The notes under the pieces were generated by a model. The model had not been told where the DNA came from. It was given only the letters and a program-made list of their open reading frames with translations, and searched no databases. A stretch of 64,000 nt of DNA from Diphasiastrum complanatum (taxonomy: Eukaryota > Streptophyta > Lycopodiopsida > Lycopodiales > Lycopodiaceae), in the NCBI GenBank assembly GCA_029204225.1, contig CM055100.1, positions 27,106,649-27,170,648 on the forward strand, in the 5' to 3' direction. Positions 21,078 to 34,327 of the stretch are shown piece after piece. Each line of letters begins with the position of its first letter. Within the stretch, counting starts at the first letter, position 1. The translations under genes and the position numbers were made by a program.

Positions 21078-22170
21078 GGGCTCTATTCTATGGTCAGTAC
21101 ATTATATATGCTCTTCGAATCATTATGAAATGGTTTCTCCCTTATGGTACCAAAACAATAAAAATGCCTTACCTTGTTAAACTTGGAAATATATGAAAGG
21201 TTTTTAAAAGTATGGTCTTTTGGAAAGAAACTTGTTTTTCTTTGAACGGCTATGATCAATGCACATTGTAGGTATACGATCTAACGGTGAGCATCTTCAA
21301 ACACTTGGTGCATCCAGATGTACTGATATCTCTATATAAAGGGATATGACACAACCCTAATTCTCACTCTTTACAATTTTGTCCTATACCCAAATTTCAG
21401 CTCTTTGCTCAGAGAGCGAACCACGTGGAAGTTTTTGGAGCGTAGGATCTACAAAATTTAGAGGCTATGATTTCATTTTGTCTCTGATTCCTTCAGCCAA
21501 ATGGCATGCTGTCCAGCGCAGATATGCATGAAACCATGATTGGGTGATCAGCTCATTGATTTCTTTTCATATCAGGTGATTGATTTATTTTCATGTGGAA
21601 AAGCCATGGACAGGCGAACGTTTCTAGCAGAGGAGATGCTACGAAAGGTCAGGAGATGAATGTTTGTAGCAGAGGAGCTGCTAAGAAAGACCATGAAACA
21701 CTGGGCTTTTTCCTTTTCATAGAAAAGTGGTGGAGAACTGAACGTTGGCAATAGAGGAGTTTGCATGCTTGGAGAGGAGCGGAGTTTGCATGCTTGTAGA
21801 AAAGCAGGTGGGCAGTTGTTGGGCTTTTTGTTTTGTTTTCAAGAACTTCCATGCAAAAAGGCATGAGTGGTTTCTGGAGTCACAGGATTTTTTTGATGCG
21901 TGTTCATGTACAAAAGAAATGGACTTGTTGCTAGCAAGACATATAAGAGTGGACAGTTGCAGCCAATCAGACTAGTCAGCGCAAGGTGGTAGGAAGAGGC
22001 AATCAACAGGCGTTGGAGCTTTTTAGTGTTAATTTTTGTTTATGGTTCATACAAGAGTGACGAAAGAGACAGATTACAACGGATCCAGATTACAACGGAT
22101 AGGTGCAGCCAATCAGGCTACCGAGCAGAACTTGGCAGGAAGAGGACGGAGATTTGGAGCGAACATTTGG
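21077..22170. other. Non-coding region with local imperfect duplication
   Basis: Short frames between 21572 and 21975 arise from imperfectly repeated GTTTSTAGCAGAGGAG and GGAGTTTGCATGCTTG units (21612-21690 and 21750-21800). No gene was recognised. Confidence 0.45.
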
Positions 22171-22174
22171 AATC

Positions 22175-22320
22175 AGTAGCAACTGCATGTGAACGAGTAG
22201 TGCGTTCGTTTGCTAAAACATGTTCATATTTTTGTATATGTACCCTATGCATATACATAGTCTATCGATGATCACGCACCCACCCAAGTTTCCGGGATCG
22301 ATCTATCCATTACGGGTCAC
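22175..22320. repeat. Duplicated segment, copy 1
   Basis: AGCAACTGCATGTGAACGAG through ATCGATCTATCCATTACGGGTCACATGA is repeated at 22512-22760 in the same orientation with scattered substitutions. The second copy is interrupted by an 87-base insertion. Confidence 0.75.
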
Positions 22321-22511
22321 ATGACCGTTTCTTTCGCCTGTAGCTGGGACATGGGAGATTTGTTTAAGGAAGCATAGCTGAACAAAACCATCATGGGCAA
22401 TCTAGACGAAGAGTCGTACATTAATGTAAAGTAGTTTTTGTTTCAGCTTTCAGAGATGGAAGTAGATGTACAGTCATTTCATATCTATCAAAGTCTATAT
22501 TAAAACCTGCA

Positions 22512-22760
22512 TTAGCAACTGCATGTCAACGAGTAGTGCATTCATTTGCTAAAATATATTTAAATTTTTGTATACATACCCTATGCATATACGTAGTCTA
22601 TCGATGATCACGCGCCCACCCAAGTTTCTGAGCTCGATCTGTCCATTATGAGTCACAAACCAACGGGGTTGGCTTAGTTGGTTAGCTTGACATCCAAAGT
22701 TTCTTTGGTCTTAGGTTCGAGCCTCCCCTTGGAAACCAAGAAGCATTATGAGTCACATGA
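22512..22760. repeat. Duplicated segment, copy 2, interrupted by a SINE-like insertion
   Basis: Direct copy of 22175-22320. Comparison of the two copies defines the empty site and the inserted sequence at 22657-22743. Confidence 0.75.
22657..22743 (+). mobile_element. Very short tRNA-derived SINE-like insertion
   Basis: An 87-base insertion is flanked by a perfect 13-base direct repeat CATTATGAGTCAC (22644-22656 and 22744-22756), the target-site duplication expected of LINE-mobilised SINEs. It contains TGGCTTAGTTGGTTAGC, matching a pol III A box (TRGCNNAGYNGG), and GGTTCGAGCCTCC, matching a B box (GGTTCGANNCC), at tRNA-like spacing. No long tail is present. A tRNA gene is less likely because the arms do not pair well and the insertion has retroposon-type flanks. 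Confidence 0.7.
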
Positions 22761-22904
22761 ACGTTCTTTTGATCAGAAGACCGTAAATTTTTATTATCAT
22801 GTTACTGTCATTGCTCCAGATTTCATAGACTACTGGTCTTAATGCCTCTCCTGATACTCATATTTCAGGAAGCCAACAAGGTGCATAATAATAATAGTAA
22901 TAGC

Positions 22905-23111
22905 TAGCTCACACACCAATTACGTCAGTAGCCCACTTTGAATTTGTCTTCATGTGTTCTACAGTTTTAAGAAGAGTATGTTTTGCACAAAGAGTGCATA
23001 TAGTTAGATCGCACACCAATTACGTCAGCAGCCGACGATCTTCAATTTGCTTTCATGTGTTCTAGAGTTTTAGAGAGTGTGTGTTTTGCACAAAGAGTGT
23101 ATATAGTTGCT
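22905..23111. repeat. Tandem duplication of a ~100-bp unit
   Basis: TCRCACACCAATTACGTCAG through TTTTGCACAAAGAGTGYATATAGTT occurs twice head to tail (about 22910-23008 and 23009-23111) with substitutions and a few small indels. Confidence 0.8.
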
Positions 23112-25657
23112 TGTAAGTTCTGAATTGTGACATGAGAGTCTGAGATCATGATATGATCATGATGAAGTCTTTTGCTTAGTAACTCATGGGCTCAAACCAG
23201 TAATCAATATAAAATGATTTATTTTTGCAAACTAATATCATATTCTAATTGGATGTCGATTTTTAAATATTTGTATGGTCATTTTAAATTTACAATACAT
23301 TATTCTCGCTTGCACCTTGTTAAAAATTCACTATGGGGATTCAAAATATGTATTAAAGTTTAGAGTCAAACTAATTATTCATATAAACTTAAGCTTAAAA
23401 TATTTAATAATCTAAATGAAAAGGAAAACTTAAAGTTCGATTTTTGATAGCTTTTGATATGCTCATAGGCTGTAAGAAATTGAAATATGTACGTTGTAAA
23501 AATGCATAATTATTATTATTATTACATGATATCAAAATTTTGGGGTCGTCTTCTAATGAATGATAGATTTGGCGACTTGTAGATGAGAATTAGACATCAT
23601 TCTCAATCTTAGTGCAAAATATATTTGTTTGGATCACTATATGTGAGTCTAGTCATGGGACTAGGGCCAGCTGTATGTATGATGACACAATCACGAGACA
23701 CATGTCTTATCAATGACAACCTTTACATACGTGGAATTATTTTCTATAGAAAAAAAAAATTATTGTCAATTATCAATTTACTAGCTGTGATAATAAAAGC
23801 AAAGTTCCGTTCCATCAAATTTGGAATTATAAAACATTGACAAAATTGAGGTAATCTGTATGAATGTAACAGAAGGAAATGGATCATCACAATAACAAAA
23901 CGAATTGAATAATCGACAAAAGTAAATCGTCTTTGAATATGAATCAATTTCAGAAATATAGAATAAAGAATATCATTTGAAAAAACATTGTGCAAGCTTT
24001 GTAGACTATTTGAAATATGTCATTTCAATTTGCAATTGGCAATTTCGAATTTCATTTATCATATGGCATTGGCGTTTGGGAGAAAGGCGAATCTCCTAGT
24101 TTATAAATTTGAGAGGAAAATCGCCTCTCTTTTTGTCATCTTACACTTGACCAATAGATGGCTTTCTAACAACTGACTTTTTCTAACAAATGCTAACGTT
24201 TTGAGCATATTTGAAATATTCTACAAAGCTCTCTCCATGTTTTTTCAAATAAAAAAATTAAATGATATGTCTCGCAAAGTGCAATAAAACAAATAGAAAA
24301 TAAAATCAATAACGATAATTACCAAAAAACAAATCACAAACTATAGTAATGATGTTTTGTAGCAGAATCCATTTACATAATAGTAGAATCCAAGTCATCC
24401 TATAGCTCATGACATTAGTGATTCATTTTTCATAAATTGAAAGAACTTCTTGTTTGTTCAACAAAGAAAAAATAAGAAACAACAATTTGAGCGTAATTAT
24501 GTCTCATTGAAAAACAACTGTAATTTATCTTACAAATATAATTTCATTACTTATAAATATTTGTTAGAGTGAATATAATATTAAGCTCCTTTCAAAAGGT
24601 ATATAAATGCAAGCAATGCTTGAGAAATATGCGTATTCAACACTGAATGTATCGATATTTAAAATTTGTCGGAAATAAATTGCAAAAATATCAAAAACTA
24701 AATGAGTAGACAATTACGATTCGTAGAACTTGTAATAAGCCTACAGATTTAAAACCAAATGTGGTTGTAATCTACTCATATCACTTTAAAATAGTTAGAA
24801 ACATTTCATTTCATATATTCATAGATCTAAAAATGTGTTTAACATTGCTTTGAACTTAGTCATTAATTACTTGAATTTTATGATCTTATCATGTTTTCAA
24901 TAGCATTGGATGGTAAGATTAAGCGATATCAGATTGTCAAATACCACTGATAGTTCATACCACCTAATACTATTGATGTATAAGAACTATAATCATAAAG
25001 ATTTGAGAAATTCTTTCTTGAGTTCTTTGCACAAACTCTTTTACCAACAATTTATACTACAATAGGTGATACCGTTTTTAGGAACACAAGATAGCTCAAC
25101 ACATATCATGATTCTCCAATAATTTCAAATTTTGAAAAAAAACTTCATCTTGAATTTGGACATTCTTTCTGTATCAAAATGAATATGATTTTATATGCAA
25201 TTGTTATGAGAATTATGTGTATTGCATTTAAAATTCTTATCTATTATCAAATATTGAAAATTATTTTTTGGTTTTTTATTCAAATGTTGTTTTTCTTAGA
25301 AAACTGAATAAATGATACAATTTCAATGCTATGAATTTTAATTTGTTATTTTAGTACAAGTCCATTGTTTTTTATAGCATATAAAATTTTAGTTAAAAAA
25401 AATGCCATACGAAATTCGTTCTGTTTGTAAATGTTTTTCAGTTTTGTTATTTTTGACAATGACTAACACCGTTAATGATTATTTCATCTCTTGCTATTTG
25501 TTTCGCTAGTCGAAATCTTATCAAGAAAAATTTTGTGCTTTGGCATAAAGCGAATAATATTGATCCATAGTCAATATTTAATAGAAACAATTTTTTTTAA
25601 AAAATAAAAGATTTGTTTGCTTAGAATTGAAAACACACGATCATTTGTCTCATAAAA
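23112..25657. other. AT-rich non-coding stretch upstream of the Helitron ORF
   Basis: No gene or clear repeat is visible apart from short frames. It may contain the 5' end of the Helitron, which should begin with TC, but this cannot be placed by eye. Confidence 0.4.
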
Positions 25658-28600
25658 ATGCAATTACAAATGAAACGAACGTTAACTGAAAGACGTAAAA
25701 TCGCGAAAGAAAATGTTTTCCAGAAGAAAAGAAAACAATTTATGCCATATGTCAATGGATGGTGTAAAACAAAAGAATATCAAGATGTCTAGAAAACGTT
25801 TTGTATGGAAATTGTTGGACAAATGAAATGTTGTTCTACATGTGGAAGTTCGAATTTCTACAAGAAAGAACATAATAAGAAGTTTCAAAATTCGAATGAA
25901 AACATCCCACCTTATGCAATAGCTAATACTTTTTTATGGAAATATACATATACAAATGAGGAACAAAAACAGTGGTATACATGCGATTTAGGTAAAATTT
26001 ATCCAGATCGAATAAAATATGTATTTTATTTGCCTACGTATCTGCGTTCTCTTTTTAAGATTGATGTGTCACATTTACAATTGTTATCCATAATAGATAT
26101 TTCAGTACATGTGCCTCGACGCATAAACTCGTTTGTGATAGGACAACTTGAAAAAAGATCGCTTTTCGACAATCTGATTGCTTGCAATTTGAATAGACAT
26201 ATGAATGATAAAGAAGAATTAGAAAATGTGTTACGACAAAATATTTTGCACAATTCGATATCAAGGTTTTTTTTGAGCATATATGAATATAGTGCTGAAA
26301 CTCAAGTGTTACCGTTTATATCATTAGCTTCGTTTCAAGAAATGTTAAAAACTGAAGTACGTGCGTTCGAAAACATGGAAATTGATTCATTCGAACGAGT
26401 ATATATATTACTGCAAGACATAACACCCTGCAGCAGAAGACAAAATATCCAAAAAGATGACATATATACATATTCGAATTTACGGATTAGAAAAAGAACG
26501 CATGAACGAAAAGAAACATCGATGTTTAGAATAAAAGTTTCTGGATTGCCGTTAATGACTGAACAAAAACAATTCATCACATTAGAAAATGCAATTTTCC
26601 CATTTCTGTTTCCATAATGGTCACGGTTATTACGATGGGAAAATACGTTATATCGATTACATAAAAATGAGAGTTTCTTCATTGTTTTCGCCATTTACAC
26701 TATATCCACCATATTTACTTATAATGTACCAAATATGACAAGCAATCTTGATAACAACAAAAGTGTCGTCTGTTGTCTTGCAAAAAGACATTATCGAATT
26801 CGTCAATAAACATCCAAATGCAAACGATAAACATATTTTTTGAAATGTTTTGAAATTCACTTTGCCACGCGAAATACCAGGCACTCCATCATGGCATAGA
26901 CGGAATTTTAAAGATCTATTAATGATGGTGATATATTGGGGATTACCAAATTTTTTTTTAACATTGACAATCGATGAAACAACTGAATTACGATGGTCAA
27001 AAATCCGACAAATAGAAGAAATAGTGAAAAATTATAATAGGAATTTCGATTGGAGAAATTGTCCGATTGAATGTTTATTGCTGTTTGTCAAGAAGTTAGG
27101 ATTATTCATGATAGAATTCATTCTTTCAAAAAGAGCAATCTTAGGACGAATTAAACACTACATGTTACAATACGAGTTCCTCAATCGAGGTTATGTACAT
27201 GCCCATATCATGCTATGGGTTAAAAAAAAAGATGTAAAAAAAATTGTAAATGAAATCGTTACATTCATTCCTGCGAAGCTCAATCTAGAAACAAAAAAAT
27301 TTGAAATTTCATTAGATCTAATTAGAAAACAAATATATGAATTAGTCGTACGAAAACAAATCCATTATTGTTGATCAGCTTGCGCCATCAAAGCTGAAAA
27401 AAAGAACAAAGACCTGTAAATATGGATTTTCATTCGAAAAATATTGGACATCGACTGAATTAGACACAGGAACTGAACGATGGCTATACTTTCGACCTAG
27501 ATATGAAGATCGTAACGTAGTACCTTATCATCCGACAGTGCTATTGTTATGGCAAGCACACATGAATTTACAACGGATTACAAACACTGGCTGGTCATAT
27601 TACCTATTGAAATATGCGACGAAATCAAAGCCAAAATCACCATTGAATCTGAATATAGATGACGCAAAAAAAATCGAATTATCTCATGCGGATGAAAATG
27701 TCCTAAAATTATTATCTAGTTACATCTTGACAAAACCAATATCATTGTCAGAAATTAGTTTCACATGCTTACAAATTTTGATTATCAAAAGAAACGAAGC
27801 TGTTCAGTACATAGATAGCTCTTCTCTAGATTTGCGATGCAAATTTATAAATTACAACAATACAATATTATTGCATCCAATTGATATCTACACGTATAGA
27901 CCTGAAGAACTTGAAAACATGACTTTTTATGAATATTGGCGTCGATTTATTGTAATCGCGCAAAAAAAACAATTTCCAAAAAGAAATATACATGGATCAA
28001 TTAGGACATTATTTGTATGGAAATAGCAAAATAATCAGATTCACTACTTATCACCCTGCACATCAAACAGAAGGTTTTTTCAATGTCTTATTAGAAAAAT
28101 GTCAATTTCGAAAAGAACATGAACTTTTGATCCTCGAGAACAGTGATCGATCGTATTATACAGAATGCATATTGCGTGATTTCATTCGAAATGAGAAAGA
28201 CATTGAGCGGTACATTGAAGAATATTCAAATAAACAAATGCTTCAAAATGAACAATGACAACAAATTGTAAATATCTTATTGCATCATAAATCATTTTCA
28301 CGTGAACCATTATTGCAAGTCATATCTGATTATGAAAATAATGCTCAGGTATCATTAGGAACTGATACAAAAGATATGTTAGGTATTTCACATGAATTTC
28401 AATCGTTTGAAAATTCTTCATTGACAACAGAACAAAAAAGTGCTTTTTCAATTTTGATGTCAAATCGGTCAGGTATTTTTGTACTATCAAGTACACCAGG
28501 AAGTGGATAAGTGCATCTAATAAAATACTTAACATTCGCACTTGAAAAAATAAACAAATCTGTTTTGTTATGCGCCACAACAGGTGCAGCTGCGTGTAGG

Positions 28601-29711
28601 CTTAGTAAACATGCATTGACAGTGCACAATTTATTTTCAATCCCTGTTAATGCTCTCTATATACGAAATCTAATGCCTATTGATGTGCGTTACAAAAAAA
28701 TCTTTAGTGCTGATATCATTATTATCGATGAAATGTCTATGATGGCTGCTCAAACGTTATAACGTGTCATACACCAAATAAATCAAGTAAAATCAAATCC
28801 ATATCGCCTGCCTTTCCAGAATTTCATCCTGTTGTTAGTAGGCGATCATGCACAATTGCCAGCAATATGTAAACATAAAACTGATAGTTTATGTTCGATA
28901 TGCCACATCTCAATATCTTTATATTGGAAAATGGCGATTCAGATTCACTTGACTTATTCGATTCGACACACATCAAATGCTTTGTATCTTATTTTTAAAC
29001 ACGATAAGATTTAGAAAGTCATCATTAGAAGAAATTAACGATACATTGAATCAACAAATAATTTCAGACGAAGAAGTTTTGAAAATGATTAGCTCTAACG
29101 TGACAATAATATGCACACACAAAGAAAATGTTAAAAGATATAACAAATGTGCATTACAGAAACTCTTCAAAGAAAAAAATATCATAAATGTACCAGTCAA
29201 AACAAATGCATCAGACAATCTAGAATTAAAATCATGGCTTGAGGACTCATCATTTCATCAACTAGAGCAAATTGCAAAGAATACAAAGATCATGGTTCTT
29301 GCGAACCTAGACATAACAAACAAAATAGTTAATGGAACAACCGAAACGATTCAAGACTATGCGCGTTCGAATCAAACGAATGAAATCAATTCTATCACGA
29401 TAACAATTGATAGATCTGACAAAAAAATGAAAATTATGCCATCAATTATTAGGAAATTGAGATATGATTCTAAAATATATTACAAATGCACTTTCCCTTT
29501 AACATTAGCATACGCTATTACGGCTCATAAATCGCAAGGCATAACAATCAGCAACACTGCAATAATTGATATTCAAAACAGTTTCTGTCCAGGATTAACT
29601 TATGTTATGTTATCTCGAGTGACAAGACGAGAGCACATATTTCTCACATGCAAACTAACACCTGCAGATTTTGATCCAACACCAGCCATTATAAATCAAA
29701 CAAGTAATTAA
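25658..29711 (+). pseudogene. Helitron Rep/helicase, near full length but disrupted
   Basis: Frame 2 from ATG 25658, interrupted by TAG at 25790, opens the protein. A CSTCG zinc-like pair lies near 25835. Around 26600, frame fragments read FPFLFP and, in a shifted frame, a PYLLIMYQ segment typical of Helitron N-termini. The Rep part contains NRGYVHAHIMLW (HUH motif, 27170-27220) and GWSYYLLKYATK (catalytic tyrosine helix, 27590-27635). The PIF1-like helicase part has STPGSG followed directly by TAA where the Walker A lysine belongs (28508). It then has IIIDEMSMM (Walker B), LLLVGDHAQLPAI (motif III), AYAITAHKSQGITI and TYVMLSRVTRREH (C-terminal motifs). At least three frame changes and five stops make it dead. 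Order and length fit a plant Helitron transposase. Confidence 0.9.
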
Positions 29712-30660
29712 TATTGACAATATAATCTGATCTACTATTGGTATTTGAAATGTTGATCCTATATTTGAAAATTTTTGGCACATTTTATCGATTTTCAATG
29801 TTAATATAAATTCATATCTTTAGTTCAGCTACCTATGCATTCTTCTACGATATTTTGAATAAGTTTGTATTTTTTTTTTCGAACTCAATTGAACAACATT
29901 GCCATTAGCACTAAAAATTATTACAACATATAATCAGTTACTAATTGTTCCAATTCCGACATTGTTCTTTATCAGCTTCCATTTGGAATGTTTTTATCTT
30001 CTAAAGAAATTGCAAAACACATTTTTGTAATTACTAACTATCTGATTACAGATACATTTTTTGAAATCACATTCTTATAATTACTAAACACATAAATAAT
30101 GCTTTTCTAGTTCATTATTTCATGTTCCTTTTTAAAATGCATTTTTTTAATCTACAAAATAACGATATGAAACATGCATAGATCGAATATGAAAAGCAAA
30201 TGAATCGAATACAAAATTCAATGATGATTAAGACATGCGGTTCGCTTTTTACAATGGTTGTTTGACTAGAATCGGGACAAAATTGCGTAGCTAGTTCTGC
30301 CTTCTCTGTGTTTCGCTCTCTCTTTCTCTCTTGTTGCATCTCTTTACTGCAAATTGCTACGACTTGGATGAATAGAAGCTTGTGAAGGCATTCGGAAGAG
30401 TAATCGTGTGGGGAAAGACCACAAAGTAAGGCATACAGGGAGTGTACACAATACAGAGTGTCGCGTTGAAGAGAGCTTCGGGAGAAGAGTCTCCCAAGAG
30501 TTTGGGATTTACGACGGGTTGTAGATGGAAAGTGAAGCACTAGTACACAGATTCTAGCACACAGAAGCTTGCTGAGCTTGAGACTATGTGAGGATTCGGA
30601 GACAAAGAATTGTCGGCTGAATCAAAACCTTAGCCAAACGGAATTCTGAAATTCTGAAGG
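29712..30660. other. Region 3' of the Helitron ORF
   Basis: The AT-rich part up to about 30230 could hold the Helitron 3' terminus (a hairpin followed by CTRR), but no convincing hairpin was found. The following 300 bases are a minus-strand frame without recognisable domains. Confidence 0.4.
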
Positions 30661-31552
30661 GAGGCTACTTGGCGTTTTCAGTCGGTGTGCATTCAAACGG
30701 ACACCGTTTTGAGAACGGTTTGAAGCATCAGACTCCTAGCAGTAGGGCACCTCAGAGGAAGAGGATTGGCCAGTCAGAGAGCTGTAAACAGTCAACCAAG
30801 TTTAGTATTTTCAAGGAAAACCATGGCCTAGGTTTTGGAAGCACAAAAGTTTGGATCTTGAGCTATAGGAGACCATTTTCTGATCTATAAAAGTAGGATC
30901 AAGGGAGCCCTAGCACTGGTAGGAGGATGCTAGAAGGCCGCGAGCAGCCGTAGCCAGGTGGAGGAGTTATCTACAATCTCAGAGGGCAGCCATAGCCAAA
31001 GGAGATGAAGAAGAAAAGTGTGGAGAGGAAGGGGCCGCGACTGGTCGCGCGCAGCCAATAGCGCTAGTTCATCTGCGGCTGAAAGAGATCCGTGTCTCTA
31101 AGGGTGCATTTCAGTGCTCAAGAATGAGCAGAACCATTGGATAGTGACCCATCATGATGGACAACTCCGATGGATATCCCAAAGTGCAATAAAGTTTGTT
31201 GGATGGAGGGCCACCGTTAGATGTGGTTGAAAGGAGCTTTGAAAGGACTTGAAGGCTGTTGAAGGGTAAACTGGCATTCAACTTCAATAAAAATTTTCAC
31301 TTTGAAATAAAAGTTGGGTCCCAAATTTATGAAAAGTAAAGTTTCTTCACTTTGAAGAAGCAACTCAAAAGCTAAAAAAAATCACTATTTTTGGGTCCTT
31401 TATCCGTTTTGACCCAAACAAAAAGCTATAACCTCCAAACGAAGGGCACCCAGACTGTATCGGCAAGTACGGTACCCAAACTAGAGTGATTGCAGTGGAG
31501 AAAGTGTTCGAAGCGTGCCAAAAGTGATTTCACCATTTCATTGGGCACGTAG
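30661..31552. other. Unassigned, less AT-rich stretch
   Basis: No domain was recognised. Words such as GGCCGCGAGCAGCCGTAGCC give it a base composition unlike the Helitron on its left. It may be leader DNA of a retroelement. Confidence 0.35.
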
Positions 31553-31927
31553 TTGGGAGTTGGTGACAAGGAGCATTTCGGGAGGCGACGCCAATTCGGC
31601 TTTCAATTTGGTGGAAAAGCGGCACGTGGCCTGGTAAGAAAAAAAGTGACAGGTTGGAGAGGTAGAGATAAACCTTTTGGCGCAAGAAGGATTGAAGTTA
31701 CAAGTGACAATTGCAAGGAGAAAGATGTACCGTGGAATACATTTTCACCAGGAAGCCGATCACCTGACATGAAGCTCCCTAAGTGGTTTGAGAGATTGTT
31801 GGAGAGCCGCGACATGGATGACTTTCTAGGATCATCTAGCCAGGGAGAGCTACGAAGATCAACAAGAGAGAAGACACAACCTGAAAGGTATGAAGCAAAT
31901 TATGCTCTCTTATCTAGCATTATTTGA
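31553..31927 (+). pseudogene. Unrecognised basic ORF, possible copia linker fragment
   Basis: A 124-codon basic frame ends with GELRRSTREKTQPERYEANY. RRSTR-(x)-PPERY-like strings are common in the linker between copia integrase and RT. Nothing upstream or downstream confirms a copia polyprotein, so the assignment is weak. Confidence 0.3.
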
Positions 31928-31932
31928 GTGCC

Positions 31933-32001
31933 GAATAACGATGAAGATTCTAAGTCATTCATCGATTCTAAGAATAACGATGAAGATTCTAAGTCATTCA
32001 T
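31933..32001. repeat. Tandem repeat, 39-bp period
   Basis: GAATAACGATGAAGATTCTAAGTCATTCAT occurs at 31933 and again at 31972, a spacing of 39 bases (13 codons). Confidence 0.8.
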
Positions 32002-32591
32002 TGTTGGACTTAGAATAACGACTTGTTGTCCAATCGTGCGGTATGAAGACTTTCTACAAAAAAAAATTTTATGGCAAGTGGGCCGCTGCAGCGATCTGTG
32101 TGTGGCCAGATCATTGTGTTTTAGCAATCTCAATTTGTGGTTACACGCATTCACACTGAGCATTTGTTGCACCATGCATAATAAGCAGTAGGCCGCCATC
32201 TTGGAGTGTGATGGACCACCCATATACCTACTGATTTGTGATTACATCTGACATGATTATGTTTGATATGTGATGTATGTCCTGCTCATAAGTAGCTGCA
32301 GGTGGCCGCCCTACAAACGTGTTGTCTGTCTCATAACTATTCTCTGATATATGCCTTTAGATACTACCAATGCACGAATACTATCTATGCATGTGGTTGC
32401 ATGTGGCCACAACTAAGAATGCTTCTAGGAGACACCGATAATAGTGATTGCTATGAGCTCAAAGTTAACCATTGTAACAAATGCCTTTTATGTTTGCCGA
32501 ATTTCAATTAGGATGCTAGTATGGAAGACACTTTGGCACGTGACTATACTTAAAGCTCTTGTGAAGATGAATCATGCTTGACTGATCCTTT
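32002..32591. other. Unassigned spacer before the copia LTR
   Basis: Short frames only. GTGGCCGCC and GCATGTGGTTGCATGTGGCC words recur loosely near 32080-32410. Confidence 0.35.
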
Positions 32592-33068
32592 TGTTGGAAT
32601 TAAGCTTCACTCCAACACACCTGAATTCGAGTCATTCGAGTTTGACTCACTCAAATTCGATTTATGAGTGCCAATATACCATGTAAATATGTACTCTCTC
32701 TATACACAATGAAATTGCAGCCTTACTCTCTAAAGTCAAACGTCTGTGCAATCAATCAACTGAAGCAGAAGCAGGATCGACGTTGAATTTTTGAGTTTGA
32801 GGTCCACGTTATCACCATCCTACCAATTTGCTCTGCCCTGGCCGACACAGACTACGTTATAGTTCACTTCGGCACCTTTTAGTGACTATATTGTTTCACA
32901 CTTGTTGCCCACATAGTCATTGTAATTGTTTCATGTATATATATACATAATGGCCACTCACGAAGTAAGAGATGCAAGTGAGAAGAGTGATGAATGCATG
33001 GATGAGTGACAAGAACACACATAATAATTTAGCGTAATTCTGAGTTCCTCCACGATCTCCATTGTATC
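32592..33068 (+). repeat. Left part of a copia 5' LTR
   Basis: It starts TGTTGGAATT and runs to the GTATC target site at 33064-33068, where the 11.2 kb gypsy begins. The LTR resumes at 44266 and ends CCAACA at 44729, giving matching inverted termini TGTTGG/CCAACA and a total near 940 bases. A primer site follows directly. Confidence 0.68.
33064..33068. other. Target-site duplication GTATC (left)
   Basis: GTATC directly precedes the gypsy LTR start and is repeated immediately after the other LTR (44261-44265). This fixes the outer limits of the insertion. Confidence 0.85.
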
Positions 33069-34327
33069 TGTCGTACTATAAAAACAAGGTTAATATAGAT
33101 TTTGTAGCAAATAGTGTCGTTCCCATAGAGGACAACGTTAGAAAGTTATGTTTTTGGTACAATTTATGACAAGTGGTTTCGAGTGTTATTCTGGTTGTCG
33201 ACAAACATTAAAAAGTAACCATTATTACTTATATTTGAGTGTATTGTGTTGATAATTTTCAAAACAACAATCTAGCCTCTATCAAATTGAATGAAACGTG
33301 TTCTACAGATGAGATGTTATCAGAGTAGTACAACAGTACTACACTCTAGCTGATTAAGGTGTCAACAGAGAGTCGAGAAATGTTCGATGTATTTGTGATT
33401 GTACAGACAATTAATTAATTGCGTTCACGAACTGTTCGTTTCTAGACAGAAGTCCTCAACAACTAAAGTCCAAATTAATGGTTAAAGAACACGAATGGTT
33501 TCAAAGCACGTTAGAAACTTATGTCAATGACAATCAGGAAAACAGATCAAAGACTCAATTCTTCAGACAGGTACTGTCATCTCATATGTATACATACAAC
33601 TTTATTCAATGATCGTGTTAGACTGTACCAAAGATAGTCGTTATTCGAGTACCAAAAAGAAAGTATTTGCGACAGATGAATAAGATGATTTTAAGACAGT
33701 TCTTTAGAGCATGCTTTACGGATACACAACAAACGACTGTAATACACTAGAGAGTCTATCTGATCAGAGAGTAATTCATGTAATGCATTAGAGATTGTTA
33801 GCAGACTCAAGATCACTCACACTCAACAATGTGGAGAACAGAGATAAGAGAGAATAATTCACAGAACTCTATTCACTTCTTCAATCTCTTACATATGCAT
33901 AAAATCTTCTCTCTTGATGCTCGAGACTAAAGTGTGAGATCTATACATGTTCTACGGGACGAACAAACACACCTCTTAAACAACAGGTGCGTCGCTCCTG
34001 CGAAAGGGTCTAGTTAACAATTAGACTATTTATACGTTCACTTATACCATGAAAGGTATATTTAACTAAGAGTTAAAGTTACTCTAGTTTAACATGTCTT
34101 TTCGCTTCTAGTCGTTTCGTGTGGACGACCTAGTAAAGGTTATCCAAGGCAATGTCTTTCCTATGAAAGGTCTTGCCCTTACAAGGCAAGTACTTAGGAG
34201 ATATATTCACAAAAAATGACTTAGGCCTCTTCATGATTTATACTTAACTAGCTCATATCTTCATTTTCGCGTATATCATGCCATATTTATGTTGATATTC
34301 AATTTTTAACAATAAGGTGACATCACA
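33069..34327 (-). repeat. 3' LTR of the gypsy element
   Basis: On the plus strand it reads TGTCGTACTATA ... GACATCACA and aligns end to end with 43011-44260. Differences are scattered point changes and small indels, indicating an insertion that is not recent. Confidence 0.88.

Noticed and set aside
30115-30540. 141-codon minus ORF
   Set aside because: No recognisable motif. Composition and pyrimidine-rich stretches on the plus strand fit non-coding DNA.
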